Below are positions 51,014 to 60,230 of a DNA stretch of 64,000 nucleotides, piece after piece; the first letter of the stretch is position 1; every line of letters begins with the position of its first letter. The notes beneath the pieces are model-generated. The model ran no database searches. It had not been told where the DNA came from and saw only the letters and a program-made list of their open reading frames with translations. Made by a program: the position numbers and the translations under genes. This stretch comes from CAZFOB01 sp964520325 (GTDB lineage: Bacteria > Actinomycetota > JAICYB01), in contig CAZFOB010000013.1 of the NCBI GenBank assembly GCA_964520325.1, positions 34,461 through 98,460 of the forward strand, in the 5' to 3' direction.

Positions 51014-51637
51014 ATGTTCCGTCGGACCGGGGGACACCCCCGGACCCCCGCGCGCGGTGCAGGCAGCCTGTCCTACCTCATCGTCGGGATCGGCAATCCC
51101 GGTCAGGGCTACGCGCGCACAAAGCACAACGTCGGCTCCGACCTCGTCGAGCGCCTGGCCGTCCAGATCGGCGTGGAGCTGCGACGCAACCGCCACCAGG
51201 CGCGCGTGGGGGAGGGCACCCTCGAGGACGCACCGGTGATCCTCGCAGTCCCGACGACATTCATGAACGACAGCGGACGGCCGGTCGCGCGGCTCGTGCG
51301 CAAGAACAGCGTTTTGATGGGCCACCTCGTGATCGTCCAGGACGAGCTCGACCTCGCTCCGGGCGTTGTGCGGCTCAAGGAGGGCGGAGGCACAGCCGGA
51401 CACAACGGGCTCCGCTCGATCGAAGCCGCGCTTCGTTCGCGCGACTTCCTGCGCGTGCGTATCGGCGTCGGCAAGCCACCATCGAAATCCGAGGGCGCCG
51501 ACCATGTCCTCTCGAAGTTCACGCCTGAGCAACGCGAGCTCGTCGACCACGCGTCCGAGCGCGCCCTCGAAGGACTCAAGGTGCTCGTGCGTGACGGCAT
51601 CGACGCGGCGCAGAACGCACTGCACTCTTCGAAGTAA
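51014..51637 (+). CDS. pth: Peptidyl-tRNA hydrolase
   Basis: 207 residues. LIVGIGNPGQGYARTKHNVG with the catalytic His, VPTTFMNDSGRPV, VQDELDLAPG and GGGTAGHNGLRSI are present. The first 20 residues (RRTGGHPRTPARGAG) are extra, so the true start may be later. Releases tRNA from stalled peptidyl-tRNA. Next to rplY, as is usual. Confidence 0.95.
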   Translation: MFRRTGGHPRTPARGAGSLSYLIVGIGNPGQGYARTKHNVGSDLVERLAVQIGVELRRNRHQARVGEGTLEDAPVILAVPTTFMNDSGRPVARLVRKNSVLMGHLVIVQDELDLAPGVVRLKEGGGTAGHNGLRSIEAALRSRDFLRVRIGVGKPPSKSEGADHVLSKFTPEQRELVDHASERALEGLKVLVRDGIDAAQNALHSSK

Positions 51638-51670
51638 GCTCCCGAAGTAAACTTGAGGAATGCTCACGGA

Positions 51671-51696
51671 GGGCCCGGTTTTCGAACCGGGCCCTT
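51671..51696 (+). terminator. Perfect 10-bp hairpin with TTCG loop before mfd
   Basis: GGGCCCGGTT, loop TTCG, AACCGGGCCC, then TTAC. Very stable, but the T-run is short. It ends 27 bp before the mfd start and may limit read-through from the rplY-pth unit. Confidence 0.65.
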
Positions 51697-51722
51697 ACGG
51701 GCGTTACGGGTAAGGAGGCTGC

Positions 51723-54700
51723 TTGACGGCACCACTCGCTCATCTGCTGGAGCGCTCCGAGCGCGATCCGGTCTTCCGCGACGTCATCTATGGCGGAGGC
51801 GACGGTGTCTGCGTCAGCGATGCCGCGCGCCCGTATCTGCTGGCCGCTCTCGCAAACAAGCTCGGCACGCTCGTCGTCGCGGTCGTGGCGACTGAAGGCC
51901 AGGCCGAAGCGCTGCGCGCAGCCGCGACCGAGTTCATCAGCCCGACCGCACTGCTCAGCTCGTGGGACGTCCTGCCTTACGAAGGGCTCTCACCCGACCC
52001 TCGGATCTCGGCGCACCGCCTCGAAGCGCTTCGTCTGATCTCGCACGGCTCCGGCCCCCGTGTCGTCGTGGCTTCAGCACGGGCGTTTTCTCACAAGCCG
52101 GCTCCGGGAGCTGCCGACCTCGACCCGCTCCAGATCGGCGTCGGCCAAACCATCGACCGTGACGGACTCGCCATGCGCCTCGTCGAGCTCGGCTATACAC
52201 GCGAGGACGTCGCCAACCAACCCGGTACCTTCGCCGTGCGCGGCGGCATCGTCGACGTCTTCCCCGCGCAGGACGACAGGCTCGTCCGCATGGAGCTGTT
52301 CGCAGATGTGATCGAGTCGATGCGTCTGGTCGACCCCGCGACACAACGTTCAGTTGGTGTCGCGACCAGCGCGGTGGCTGTGGCCCGGACCGAGCTTCCG
52401 CCGACTCCGGAGATCAGACGGCGCGCCGGCGAGGCCGCCGAGCGCTCCTCGGAGGACCAGATCACCGACAAGCTCCGGCGTCTCGCCGAGGGCGCGGTCC
52501 CCGACGGCATCGAGTCGTTGCTCCCGCGACTCTGGGATCCCGAAACCGACAACATCGGTGCGTTCCTCCCAAGCGGCGCGGTCGTTGTGCTCTTCGACGC
52601 CATCCGCTGCGGTGACGAGGTCGCGAAAGCCGTCGAACAGGAGGAGGAGCTCGCGTCTCTCTGGGCCGACCCCGCCCGCATGGCTGATGAGATAGGCGAA
52701 CGCCCAGGCCGGGTTCGGAACGAGGAAACGCTCCTCTATCTCCCGCTCGATCGCGTGCTGGACGACGTGCGAGCCGCCGGACGTGAGCTCTGGCGGATCA
52801 ACGGGTACGCGGCGGAGCTCGACACCCCGACGCTTGACGTCCGCGCCTGGGAAACCGCAACTCCTCGTGCGCTTCTCGAGCGGTGCCGCACGCTCAAGTC
52901 CGAGGGATACACGATCGTCTTCTGCGCGCTCGAGCGCGAGGTCGGAGCGGTCGGCACGCGCCTTGTCGAAGAAGGTCTGGCGGACTGTCCGGTCGTGGCT
53001 TCGCACCTGCACGGCGGCTTCGTGGCGCCGAACCTGCAGCTCGCCGTCGTCACTCACACCGAGTGGCACGCGCGCCCGCCGGCACCGTCTCGGCCGCGAC
53101 GCGCACGGCGTCCGGCTTTGCTCGGTGAGCTCCATCCGGGCGATACGGTCGTGCATTCTCAGCACGGCATCGGCCGCTACGTCGGCATGGAAACACGCGA
53201 GGTGGCTGGGTTCGTCCGCGAGTACCTCGTGATCGACTACGCCGCGGGCGACCGGCTGTTCGTCCCGACCGATACGACCGAGTCGCTCCAGCGTTACATC
53301 GGCTCGGACGAACCGGCGCTGTCACGTCTCGGCACCGCCGACTGGGAACGCGCGAAGGCGCGCGTACGCAAGAAGGTCAAAGACATCGCCGCAGACCTCA
53401 TCCGGCTGTATTCGGCGCGGTTGAAGTCGAAGGGGCACAGCTTCCCGCTCGACACGCCCTGGGAGCGAGAGCTCGCGGAGTCGTTCCCATTCGACGAGAC
53501 ACCAGATCAGCTCCGCGCCATCGACGAGATCTCTTCCGACATGCACCGCGAGCTTCCGATGGATCGCTTGATCTGCGGTGACGTCGGATACGGCAAGACC
53601 GAGGTCGCCGTGCGCGCGGCGTTCAAGGCGATCGTCGAAGGCAAGCAGGTGGCGATACTCGTGCCGACCACACTGCTCGCACAGCAGCACTTCGCGACGT
53701 TCTCCGAGCGCTTTGCCCCATTCCCGGTGAAGGTCGGGATGCTCTCGCGTTTCGTCGACGCCAAGGACCAGGCCGACGTCGTTGCCGGACTGTCGACCGG
53801 CGAGATCGACGTGGTCATAGGCACTCATCGTTTGCTCTCCAAGGACATCTCTTTCAGAGATCTGGGCCTCATGGTCATCGACGAGGAGCACCGCTTCGGT
53901 GTCGCCCAGAAGGAGAAGCTCCGGAACATGCGTGTGAACGTCGACGTCCTGACGCTGACCGCCACACCCATCCCACGGACGCTGGAGATGTCGCTTTCGA
54001 ACATCCGTGACCTTTCGGTCATCGAGACCGCGCCGGCCGATCGTCGTCCCGTGCGCACGTTCGTCGGTCCGTCCGACGAGCGCTTGATCACGGCTGCCAT
54101 CCGTCGGGAGCTCGCGCGCGGTGGTCAGATCTTCGTCGTGCACAACCGCGTGCAGTCGATCGGGCGCGAGCTCAGGAAGTTGCAGCGACTCGTGCCGGAA
54201 GCGCGCATCGCCGTCGGACACGGGCAGATGGACGAGCACCGTCTCGAGCGCACGATGCTTGATTTCTGGGACCGCAAGATCGACGTCTTGCTATGCACGA
54301 CGATCATCGAGGCCGGACTCGACATCCCGACGGTGAACACGCTCATCGTCGACCGCGCCGACAGGCTTGGTCTCGCACAGCTGTATCAGTTGCGCGGCCG
54401 TGTCGGACGTGCGGGCGAACAGGCCTACGCCTACCTCTTCTTCCCCTCCAACGTGCGGCTGACCCCAACCGCTCACGAACGTCTGAAGACGCTCGCGCAG
54501 TACACCGAGCTCGGCTCGGGGATGGCAGTCGCGATGCGCGACCTCGAGATCCGGGGTGCCGGAAACATGCTGGGGGCCGAGCAGCACGGGCACATCGAGG
54601 CTGTCGGGTTCGAGATGTACGTGAAGCTCCTGGACGAGGCCGCCAAAGAGCTTCGCGGCGTGAAGACCGAGGACGTGCCGGACGTGCGCATCGATATCCC

Positions 54701-55157
54701 CGTCGATGCCTATCTTCCTGCGTCTTACATCGACCGTGAACCACTGCGTCTGGCCGCCTACCGGAGCATCGCGGAGACCGTCACCCTTGCCGACGTGGAC
54801 GACGCGCACGCCGAGCTGCGCGACCGCTTTGGCCCCCTTCCGAAGCCGGCGCAGGCACTGCTCGACGCCGCGCGTCTGCGATCGGAGCTTCGCACCTACG
54901 GCATCCGGGAGGTTTCCGTGGTGCCGCATGAGTTGCACGGACGGGTGGCGAAGGTCCGTCCCGCGCGCCTCGATGCGGCTCAAGCCGCGAGACTTCGACA
55001 GCAACATCCCCGCGCCGTGCTCTCAGAGGCCACCGAGACGTTGCTCCTGCCGGTCCCGGAAGAGGTTGCTCACGCGGGGATCGATCTGGTCGCATGGCTC
55101 CGCGTGCACCTCGAGGAAATGCTGATCACGCGTGATACAGTCCCCGCCGGATCATGA
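51723..55157 (+). CDS. mfd: Transcription-repair coupling factor
   Basis: 1144 residues, TTG start with AAGGAGG. The UvrB-homology module (about 1-330), RNA-polymerase-interaction domain (about 465-545; GDTVVHSQHGIGRYVG), the SF2 translocase with Walker A GDVGYGKTEV near 618, DEEH near 719 and GRVGR, and the C-terminal TRCF domain are all present. It removes stalled RNA polymerase and recruits UvrA. Confidence 0.97.
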   Translation: MTAPLAHLLERSERDPVFRDVIYGGGDGVCVSDAARPYLLAALANKLGTLVVAVVATEGQAEALRAAATEFISPTALLSSWDVLPYEGLSPDPRISAHRLEALRLISHGSGPRVVVASARAFSHKPAPGAADLDPLQIGVGQTIDRDGLAMRLVELGYTREDVANQPGTFAVRGGIVDVFPAQDDRLVRMELFADVIESMRLVDPATQRSVGVATSAVAVARTELPPTPEIRRRAGEAAERSSEDQITDKLRRLAEGAVPDGIESLLPRLWDPETDNIGAFLPSGAVVVLFDAIRCGDEVAKAVEQEEELASLWADPARMADEIGERPGRVRNEETLLYLPLDRVLDDVRAAGRELWRINGYAAELDTPTLDVRAWETATPRALLERCRTLKSEGYTIVFCALEREVGAVGTRLVEEGLADCPVVASHLHGGFVAPNLQLAVVTHTEWHARPPAPSRPRRARRPALLGELHPGDTVVHSQHGIGRYVGMETREVAGFVREYLVIDYAAGDRLFVPTDTTESLQRYIGSDEPALSRLGTADWERAKARVRKKVKDIAADLIRLYSARLKSKGHSFPLDTPWERELAESFPFDETPDQLRAIDEISSDMHRELPMDRLICGDVGYGKTEVAVRAAFKAIVEGKQVAILVPTTLLAQQHFATFSERFAPFPVKVGMLSRFVDAKDQADVVAGLSTGEIDVVIGTHRLLSKDISFRDLGLMVIDEEHRFGVAQKEKLRNMRVNVDVLTLTATPIPRTLEMSLSNIRDLSVIETAPADRRPVRTFVGPSDERLITAAIRRELARGGQIFVVHNRVQSIGRELRKLQRLVPEARIAVGHGQMDEHRLERTMLDFWDRKIDVLLCTTIIEAGLDIPTVNTLIVDRADRLGLAQLYQLRGRVGRAGEQAYAYLFFPSNVRLTPTAHERLKTLAQYTELGSGMAVAMRDLEIRGAGNMLGAEQHGHIEAVGFEMYVKLLDEAAKELRGVKTEDVPDVRIDIPVDAYLPASYIDREPLRLAAYRSIAETVTLADVDDAHAELRDRFGPLPKPAQALLDAARLRSELRTYGIREVSVVPHELHGRVAKVRPARLDAAQAARLRQQHPRAVLSEATETLLLPVPEEVAHAGIDLVAWLRVHLEEMLITRDTVPAGS

Positions 55158-56116
55158 GCCGGAAGCTCCTCTTCGCCATTATCACTCTCGTCGCCTTCGC
55201 GACGCCGTCGTGCTCGTCCCTCGCGGTCGCCGCTGCAACCGTGAACGACACGAAGATCACCGAGAACGAGGTCGAGTCCGAGCTCGACGTCCTGCGGGGC
55301 GATCCGGTCTTCGGACAAGCACTGCGCACCGATCCCGACACGCGCGGCCAGCGCCGCCGGGAGATCCTCAACGAGCTCATCTATCAGTCGGTCGCCGAGC
55401 AACAAGCGCGCAGACTCAAGATCAAGGTCAACGATGCACAAGCCGACCGTCTCATCGAGCAGGCCGCGCGAACCAACGGTGCCAGTGTCGAGCAGTTCCT
55501 CGAGTCACAGAACCTCACGCGCGAGCAAGCCCGGCGCATCGCCGGACGCGGCGTGCTCCGATTCGCATTGATCGACAAGGTTGTGCGTGACGTCGACGTC
55601 GACGACGAAGCCGTCGCCGGGGTCTACGAAGGCCAGGAGGACCGGTTCGTCGATGTCCACCTGGAGCGCATCACGGTCGCCACCGACAAGGATGCGCGCG
55701 ACGTCGTCGAGGACATCGGCTCCGGCTCGACCTTCGCCGAAGTTGCCCGTGACCGCTCGAAGGACGCCCTCGCGAAGGGTGGCGGCGACTTGGGGTTCGT
55801 CCCGCTGACGGGGCTCGACCCTTCCGTTCAGGGGCCGATCTCGCAGGCCGTGGAAGGCGGCCTGACCGACCCCATCCAGGGATCGTCCGGGTTTGAGATC
55901 TACCACCTTGTCGAGCGCCGGACGAAGTCATTCGACGAGGTCGAAGCCGACATCCGGGGTGCGCTAGCGGCAGAGGAGAAAGACGTGCGATACCAGCGCT
56001 GGCTCTCGGAGAAGGTGCGTGACGCGAAGATCGTTGTGAACCCGAAGTACGGACGCCTCGACCGCAGCGCTGAGAACCCAGCGGTCGTTGCCTCCACCGG
56101 CGAACTTGCCCCGTAA
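55154..56116 (+). CDS. SurA/PpiC-type foldase lipoprotein
   Basis: 320 residues, overlapping mfd by ATGA. Lipobox TPSC at about 17-20, a SurA-N-like helical domain (40-150) and a parvulin domain (about 165-265; ITVATDKDARDVVEDI ... GGGDLGFV ... FEIYHLVER). Likely extracytoplasmic protein folding. Standard neighbour of mfd and mazG in Actinomycetota. Confidence 0.9.
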   Translation: MSRKLLFAIITLVAFATPSCSSLAVAAATVNDTKITENEVESELDVLRGDPVFGQALRTDPDTRGQRRREILNELIYQSVAEQQARRLKIKVNDAQADRLIEQAARTNGASVEQFLESQNLTREQARRIAGRGVLRFALIDKVVRDVDVDDEAVAGVYEGQEDRFVDVHLERITVATDKDARDVVEDIGSGSTFAEVARDRSKDALAKGGGDLGFVPLTGLDPSVQGPISQAVEGGLTDPIQGSSGFEIYHLVERRTKSFDEVEADIRGALAAEEKDVRYQRWLSEKVRDAKIVVNPKYGRLDRSAENPAVVASTGELAP

Positions 56117-56118
56117 CG

Positions 56119-56943
56119 GTGCCGGATCCAGAGCTCCAACCTGACGTCCAAGAGCGCTTCGTCGATCCCTCAGGGGAAGCCTTCCGTCGTCTGGTCGAGG
56201 TGATGGCGAAGCTCCGTTCGCCGGAAGGCTGTCCGTGGGATCGGGAGCAGACGCATGAATCGCTAGCCCGTCATCTCCTCGAGGAGACCTACGAGACGCT
56301 CGAGGCCATCGACAACAACGACGTGCGAGGGCTGCGCGAGGAGCTCGGCGACCTCGTGCTCCAAGTCGTCTTCCATTCGGAGATCGCCTTCGAGGACGGC
56401 AACTTCGGCGTCGCCGACGTCCTCGACGACCTTCGGGCCAAGCTCATCAAACGTCATCCTCATGTCTTTGCAGACGTAAGCGTTGAGAGCGCGGACGAGG
56501 TCTACGCGAACTGGGAGAAGGGCAAGCGAGCCGAGAAAGGGACGTCGGTGATGGAGGGCATCCCCAAAGCGCTGCCTGCGCTCGCGCGGGCTGCGAAGGT
56601 TCACAGGAGGGCGCTCCAAGTCGGGTTCGCCTTTGAGGGCGTGGGCGGGTTCCTTTCGAAGCTCGACGAAGAGCTCGCGGAGCTGCGCCACGAACTCGAC
56701 AACGCAGACCGAGACGCCGAGCGTGTCGAGGACGAGCTCGGGGATGTCCTTTTCATGATCGCCTCGCTCGCGCAACACCTCGACGTCGAGCCGGAGACTG
56801 CGCTGCGCAAGATGCTCGACCGTTTCAGCTCCCGGTTCGCTTCGATGGAATCGGCAGCCGACCGTGAGGGTCGCGAGCTCGAATCATTGTCCCCGGACGA
56901 GTGGGGGCGATACTGGGAGGACGCCAAACGCGAGAACCTATGA
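56119..56943 (+). CDS. mazG: Nucleoside triphosphate pyrophosphohydrolase MazG
   Basis: 274 residues, GTG start. Two MazG modules: CPWDREQTHESL, EETYETLEAI, ELGDLVLQVVFH with metal-binding E/D near residues 53-75, and the second ELAELRHEL ... EDELGDVLFM near 190-215. Hydrolyses NTPs to NMPs, cleaning damaged or excess nucleotides. Overlaps eno (ATGA). Confidence 0.93.
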   Translation: MPDPELQPDVQERFVDPSGEAFRRLVEVMAKLRSPEGCPWDREQTHESLARHLLEETYETLEAIDNNDVRGLREELGDLVLQVVFHSEIAFEDGNFGVADVLDDLRAKLIKRHPHVFADVSVESADEVYANWEKGKRAEKGTSVMEGIPKALPALARAAKVHRRALQVGFAFEGVGGFLSKLDEELAELRHELDNADRDAERVEDELGDVLFMIASLAQHLDVEPETALRKMLDRFSSRFASMESAADREGRELESLSPDEWGRYWEDAKRENL

Positions 56944-58229
56944 CCATTCCGGCTACAGCTATCGATAACGTCACCGCTCGAGAGATCCTCGATTCGCGCG
57001 GCAATCCGACCGTCGAGGTCGACATCACCCTCGCCGGGGGCGCCCGCGGCAGAGCCGCTGTCCCTTCCGGTGCATCAACAGGTGCCCACGAGGCCCACGA
57101 GCTTCGCGACGGCGGCGAGCGTTACGGCGGGAAGGGTGTGCGCAACGCCGTTGCTGCTGTGTGCGAGCGCATCGCGCCCGATGTCATCGGCCGCGATGCC
57201 CTGGACCAGCGCGGACTCGACGCCGCGATGAGGTTGCTCGATGGCTCGCCCAACCTCAGCGAGCTCGGCAGCAACGCCGTGCTCGGCGTTTCTCTCGCGG
57301 CTGCGCATGCCGCGGCCGCGCAGCTCGACGTGCCCCTGTACCGGTACCTCGGCGGCCCTTCTGCCAACACGCTGCCCGTCCCGTTCTTCAATGTCGTCAA
57401 CGGCGGAGCCCATGCCGATAACTCGATCGACTTCCAGGAGTTCATGATCGCCCCGGTCGGTCTGCCATCCTTCTCCGAGGCGCTGCGCGCGGGGGCCGAG
57501 GTGTACGCCTGTCTGCGGAAGATCGCCAAGAGCCGAGGGTTAGACACCAACGTCGGCGACGAAGGAGGCATCGCGCCGGACCTCGACAGTACGCGGGCTG
57601 CACTCGACCTCATCTCGGAGGCGATCGAGGCTGCCGGGTACCAGCCCGGCGTCGACGTCGCGTTGGCCGCAGATCCGGCGTCCACCGAGTTCTACGAAGA
57701 CGACGGTTACCACCTCGACGGCAAGGTGCTCTCGAGCGAATCGATGGCCGACGTCCTCGAAGACCTCGTCGACACGTACAAGATCGTGTCCATCGAAGAC
57801 GGGTGCGCTGAAGAGGATTGGGACGGCTGGCGCCTGCTCACGCAGAGGCTTGGCTCGCGTACGCAGCTCGTCGCCGACGACCTCACCGTGACGAATCCGG
57901 AGCGCATCCGGCGAGCGATCGAGCAGGGTTGCGCGAACGCACTTCTGGTGAAGGTCAACCAGATCGGAACCCTGACCGACACTCTCGATGCGATCGAGGT
58001 CGCACGCCGGGCCGGGTGGGCGTGCATGATGTCTCACCGTTCGGGGGAAACAGAAGACGTGACCATCGCCCACCTCGCCGTGGCGACGGGAGTCGGGCAG
58101 ATCAAGAGTGGAGCAACCGCGCGTGGAGAACGCACCGCGAAGTACAACGAGTTGCTGCGCATCGAGCAGCAGCTCGGCTCGGGCGCCCGCTACGCCGGCT
58201 GGGAAGCACTTGCAGGCGTCGGCCGATGA
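56940..58229 (+). CDS. eno: Enolase
   Basis: 429 residues. REILDSRGNPTVEVD, GASTGAHEAHELRDG, FNVVNGGAHADN, the Mg ligands in AADPASTEFY, SIEDGCAEEDW and LVADDLTVTN, KVNQIGTLTDTL and SHRSGETEDV are present. SIEDG-C replaces the common SIEDP-L. Converts 2-phosphoglycerate to phosphoenolpyruvate. Confidence 0.97.
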   Translation: MTIPATAIDNVTAREILDSRGNPTVEVDITLAGGARGRAAVPSGASTGAHEAHELRDGGERYGGKGVRNAVAAVCERIAPDVIGRDALDQRGLDAAMRLLDGSPNLSELGSNAVLGVSLAAAHAAAAQLDVPLYRYLGGPSANTLPVPFFNVVNGGAHADNSIDFQEFMIAPVGLPSFSEALRAGAEVYACLRKIAKSRGLDTNVGDEGGIAPDLDSTRAALDLISEAIEAAGYQPGVDVALAADPASTEFYEDDGYHLDGKVLSSESMADVLEDLVDTYKIVSIEDGCAEEDWDGWRLLTQRLGSRTQLVADDLTVTNPERIRRAIEQGCANALLVKVNQIGTLTDTLDAIEVARRAGWACMMSHRSGETEDVTIAHLAVATGVGQIKSGATARGERTAKYNELLRIEQQLGSGARYAGWEALAGVGR

Positions 58230-58603
58230 GCCTTCGCGCGCCAGCCCTCGGACAGCGCCGGCTCATGCTCGTCGTCGTGCTGATCGGTGCGGCATTCATC
58301 CTGTTCTTCCCGGCCCGGCAGGTCCTAGAACAGCGCACGCACATCAGCTCGCTCGAGACCACGCTCTCCGAGCTTCGTTCCGAGAACGACCGGCTGTCCG
58401 ATCAGGCGCAACGCTTGACCGACAAGACGGAGCTCGAGGTCCTCGCCCGGGAGCGGCTCGGACTCGTCCGGCCCGGAGAGAAGGCATATTTCGTCGACCC
58501 GGCAGCGCCGTTGGAGTCGCCCTCTCCCGAAGCCGCCGTAGGAGTCTCGTGGTGGGGTCGCGCGTGGGAGTCGTTCACCTCGTTGCTGCGCGGGCGCGAC
58601 TAG
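58226..58603 (+). CDS. Septum formation initiator FtsB/DivIC-like
   Basis: 125 residues. One membrane helix (about 13-30), a coiled coil (SSLETTLSELRSENDRLSDQAQRL) and the DivIC motif LEVLARERLGLVRPGEKAYFV. Overlaps eno (ATGA), the usual eno-ftsB arrangement. Part of the divisome. Confidence 0.9.
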   Translation: MSLRAPALGQRRLMLVVVLIGAAFILFFPARQVLEQRTHISSLETTLSELRSENDRLSDQAQRLTDKTELEVLARERLGLVRPGEKAYFVDPAAPLESPSPEAAVGVSWWGRAWESFTSLLRGRD

Positions 58604-58620
58604 GGGCGGGCTGAGATCGC

Positions 58621-59211
58621 ATGCGCGGTTTTCGTCGAGGCCGGGGATCGATGCTCCTGCTCCTCCTCCTCGCTTCGTGCGGAGGTCAGTCGCGCGCCAA
58701 CGTGATCAAGGTGGAGGTGCCATCCTTCGAGCCCAACCGGGTCGCGATCCGGACGCTCGAGCCCGGCCCGTCCCCGACGCCGACTCCTGCGCCGACACCG
58801 ACACCCTCTCCGACCGCGACGCCGGCACCGGTCCTGCCACCCAAGGTTGCGACCGTGACGTCGGTGGCCGGCACTCAGAAAGGCGACGTCGGTTCGTACT
58901 GCTGGGCCGGCCAGGTCGGCGGACCGGCGCAATGCTTCACCAACGACCCACCCGATCAAACGGCGACGCTGGCTGTGAAGAAGAACGAGCGCGTGCTCCT
59001 GCGACTCGATGCGTCCATCTCGCCGAACGAGGAGTCGATACGGCCGTTCCAGGGATCGCGTTCGGGGTTTCCCGACCAACCGATCGATCCAGCGCTCGAG
59101 ACGGAGCTGTTGATCGAGCTTCCTGAGGGGACATGGTCGATGGACCTCTGCGCGGCCTGGCACGGACGCGGTCAGCCGATCTGCTGGCTGTTCAAGCTGA
59201 GGGTCGCCTAG
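58621..59211 (+). CDS. Lipoprotein with Pro/Thr linker
   Basis: 196 residues. Lipobox LLASC near residue 20, a Thr/Pro repeat linker (TPTPAPTPTPSPTATP) at about 58-76, then a 115-residue beta-rich domain with four Cys (CWAGQ, CFTND, LCAAW, ICWLF), probably two disulphides. No family recognised; exported. Confidence 0.75.
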   Translation: MRGFRRGRGSMLLLLLLASCGGQSRANVIKVEVPSFEPNRVAIRTLEPGPSPTPTPAPTPTPSPTATPAPVLPPKVATVTSVAGTQKGDVGSYCWAGQVGGPAQCFTNDPPDQTATLAVKKNERVLLRLDASISPNEESIRPFQGSRSGFPDQPIDPALETELLIELPEGTWSMDLCAAWHGRGQPICWLFKLRVA

Positions 59212-59233
59212 AACGAGCCAAGAACGAGAAAGA

Positions 59234-59253
59234 AGGGGAGCGACGCTCCCTTC
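59234..59253. terminator. Hairpin between convergent genes
   Basis: AGGGGAGC pairs with GCTCCCTT around a 3-base loop, flanked by AAG and TTCCTT; can serve both strands between the lipoprotein and vapC. Confidence 0.55.
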
Positions 59254-59309
59254 CTTGTCGGTTCCACAGTTGTTTACCAGAGAAGGCGCGTAGGGGTCCG
59301 CGCGCTCCG

Positions 59310-59714
59310 TTAGGTTGCGACGCCAACGCCGATGACGTTGATCTGGAGGAACTCGCCCACGGTGCGCGTGAGTTGCTCATCGCCTGTGAGCAGCGCGGCG
59401 TCGAGTCGCTCGCAGAGCGCGACGTAGGGCGCATCGTGAGTGGGCAGGTGCTCGGCGAGTTCGTAGACGCGCAGCATGAGCCAGCCGTGGCCGTACCGCG
59501 TCAGAGGGAGATCCTCGTAGCTCGTCAGCGCCTCGAGCGCCCGCGCGTGATCCAGCAGACCGAGCCGACTCGCCCGGGCGAGGGCTCCGCTGATCTCGAC
59601 GTCGCAGAAGGCTGGTACGTGAAGATCGGTGTCGGGGGCTTCGACGATCGAAGCGACCTCACGGCCGAGCTCGGTGCGCAATAGGTATTCGACCAGCGCC
59701 GAAGCATCGACCAC
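59310..59714 (-). CDS. vapC: PIN-domain toxin VapC
   Basis: 134 residues from GTG 59714. The acidic quartet is visible: D4-type in VVDASALVEYL, E in FCDVEISGAL, and D residues in THDAPYVALCERLDAALLTGDEQL. A ribonuclease of the VapC type. It begins 8 bp after the antitoxin stop. Confidence 0.9.
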   Translation of the reverse strand: MVDASALVEYLLRTELGREVASIVEAPDTDLHVPAFCDVEISGALARASRLGLLDHARALEALTSYEDLPLTRYGHGWLMLRVYELAEHLPTHDAPYVALCERLDAALLTGDEQLTRTVGEFLQINVIGVGVAT

Positions 59715-59722
59715 GATCGGGC

Positions 59723-59962
59723 TCAGCCCCCCGAACGACGTGTTCGTTCCTCTCTGATGAGACGAGCGGCTGTCCCCCGGAGCTCGACGGGCTGTGAGCG
59801 CCTGATCCGCTCGAAGACCTCCTCGGCAGCCGGACGCTCGACTTCGCGTTCGAGTATCGACTCGATGAAGTCGCTCAACGTCTGACCTCGCACCTTGGCC
59901 CGTTTGACGAGCTCCTTGTGAAGGCGGTCTGAGACGTTTCTGACCTGGATCATCTTCGCCAT
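59723..59962 (-). CDS. vapB: Ribbon-helix-helix antitoxin VapB
   Basis: 79 residues. N-terminal RHH (MIQVRNVSDRLHKELVKRAKVRGQTLSDFIESIL) and a C-terminal toxin-binding tail (RIRRSQPVELRG). First gene of the vapBC operon; represses its own promoter in this family. Confidence 0.9.
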   Translation of the reverse strand: MAKMIQVRNVSDRLHKELVKRAKVRGQTLSDFIESILEREVERPAAEEVFERIRRSQPVELRGTAARLIREERTRRSGG

Positions 59963-59993
59963 GAGATCCGCCTCCGCTACGCTCCGGCGAGGG

Positions 59994-60028
59994 ACATGCG
60001 CCTAGCATGTCACATGTGATTCGCATGT
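59994..60028. promoter_or_regulatory. Operator array upstream of vapB
   Basis: ACATGC/GCATGT inverted repeat (59994-60010), TCACATGTGA palindrome (60010-60019) and a further GCATGT (60023-60028). Regular half-sites are expected for a VapB RHH operator. Confidence 0.65.
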
Positions 60029-60108
60029 TCAACCCTCAGCCGGACCCTTGACGACTCGCGGTCAGGGGCGTATAAACGGTGCAGCGTTGCCCGCGGCACC
60101 AGCCGCCG

Positions 60109-60137
60109 TTGACGCGTGCTTGACTTAGGGCTACACT
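60109..60137 (+). promoter_or_regulatory. rpoBC promoter
   Basis: TTGACG (60109-60114), exact 17-bp spacer, TACACT (60132-60137). Predicted start near 60144, giving an 87-nt leader before the rpoB start. Confidence 0.75.
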
Positions 60138-60230
60138 GTCCCTTCGCGTGCCCGAACCCGTTCTGCCAACCGTTAGACACCTGTTCCGAAACGTCTGGTA
60201 GAAGCGCGTACAGGAAAAGGAGTGTGGCGC

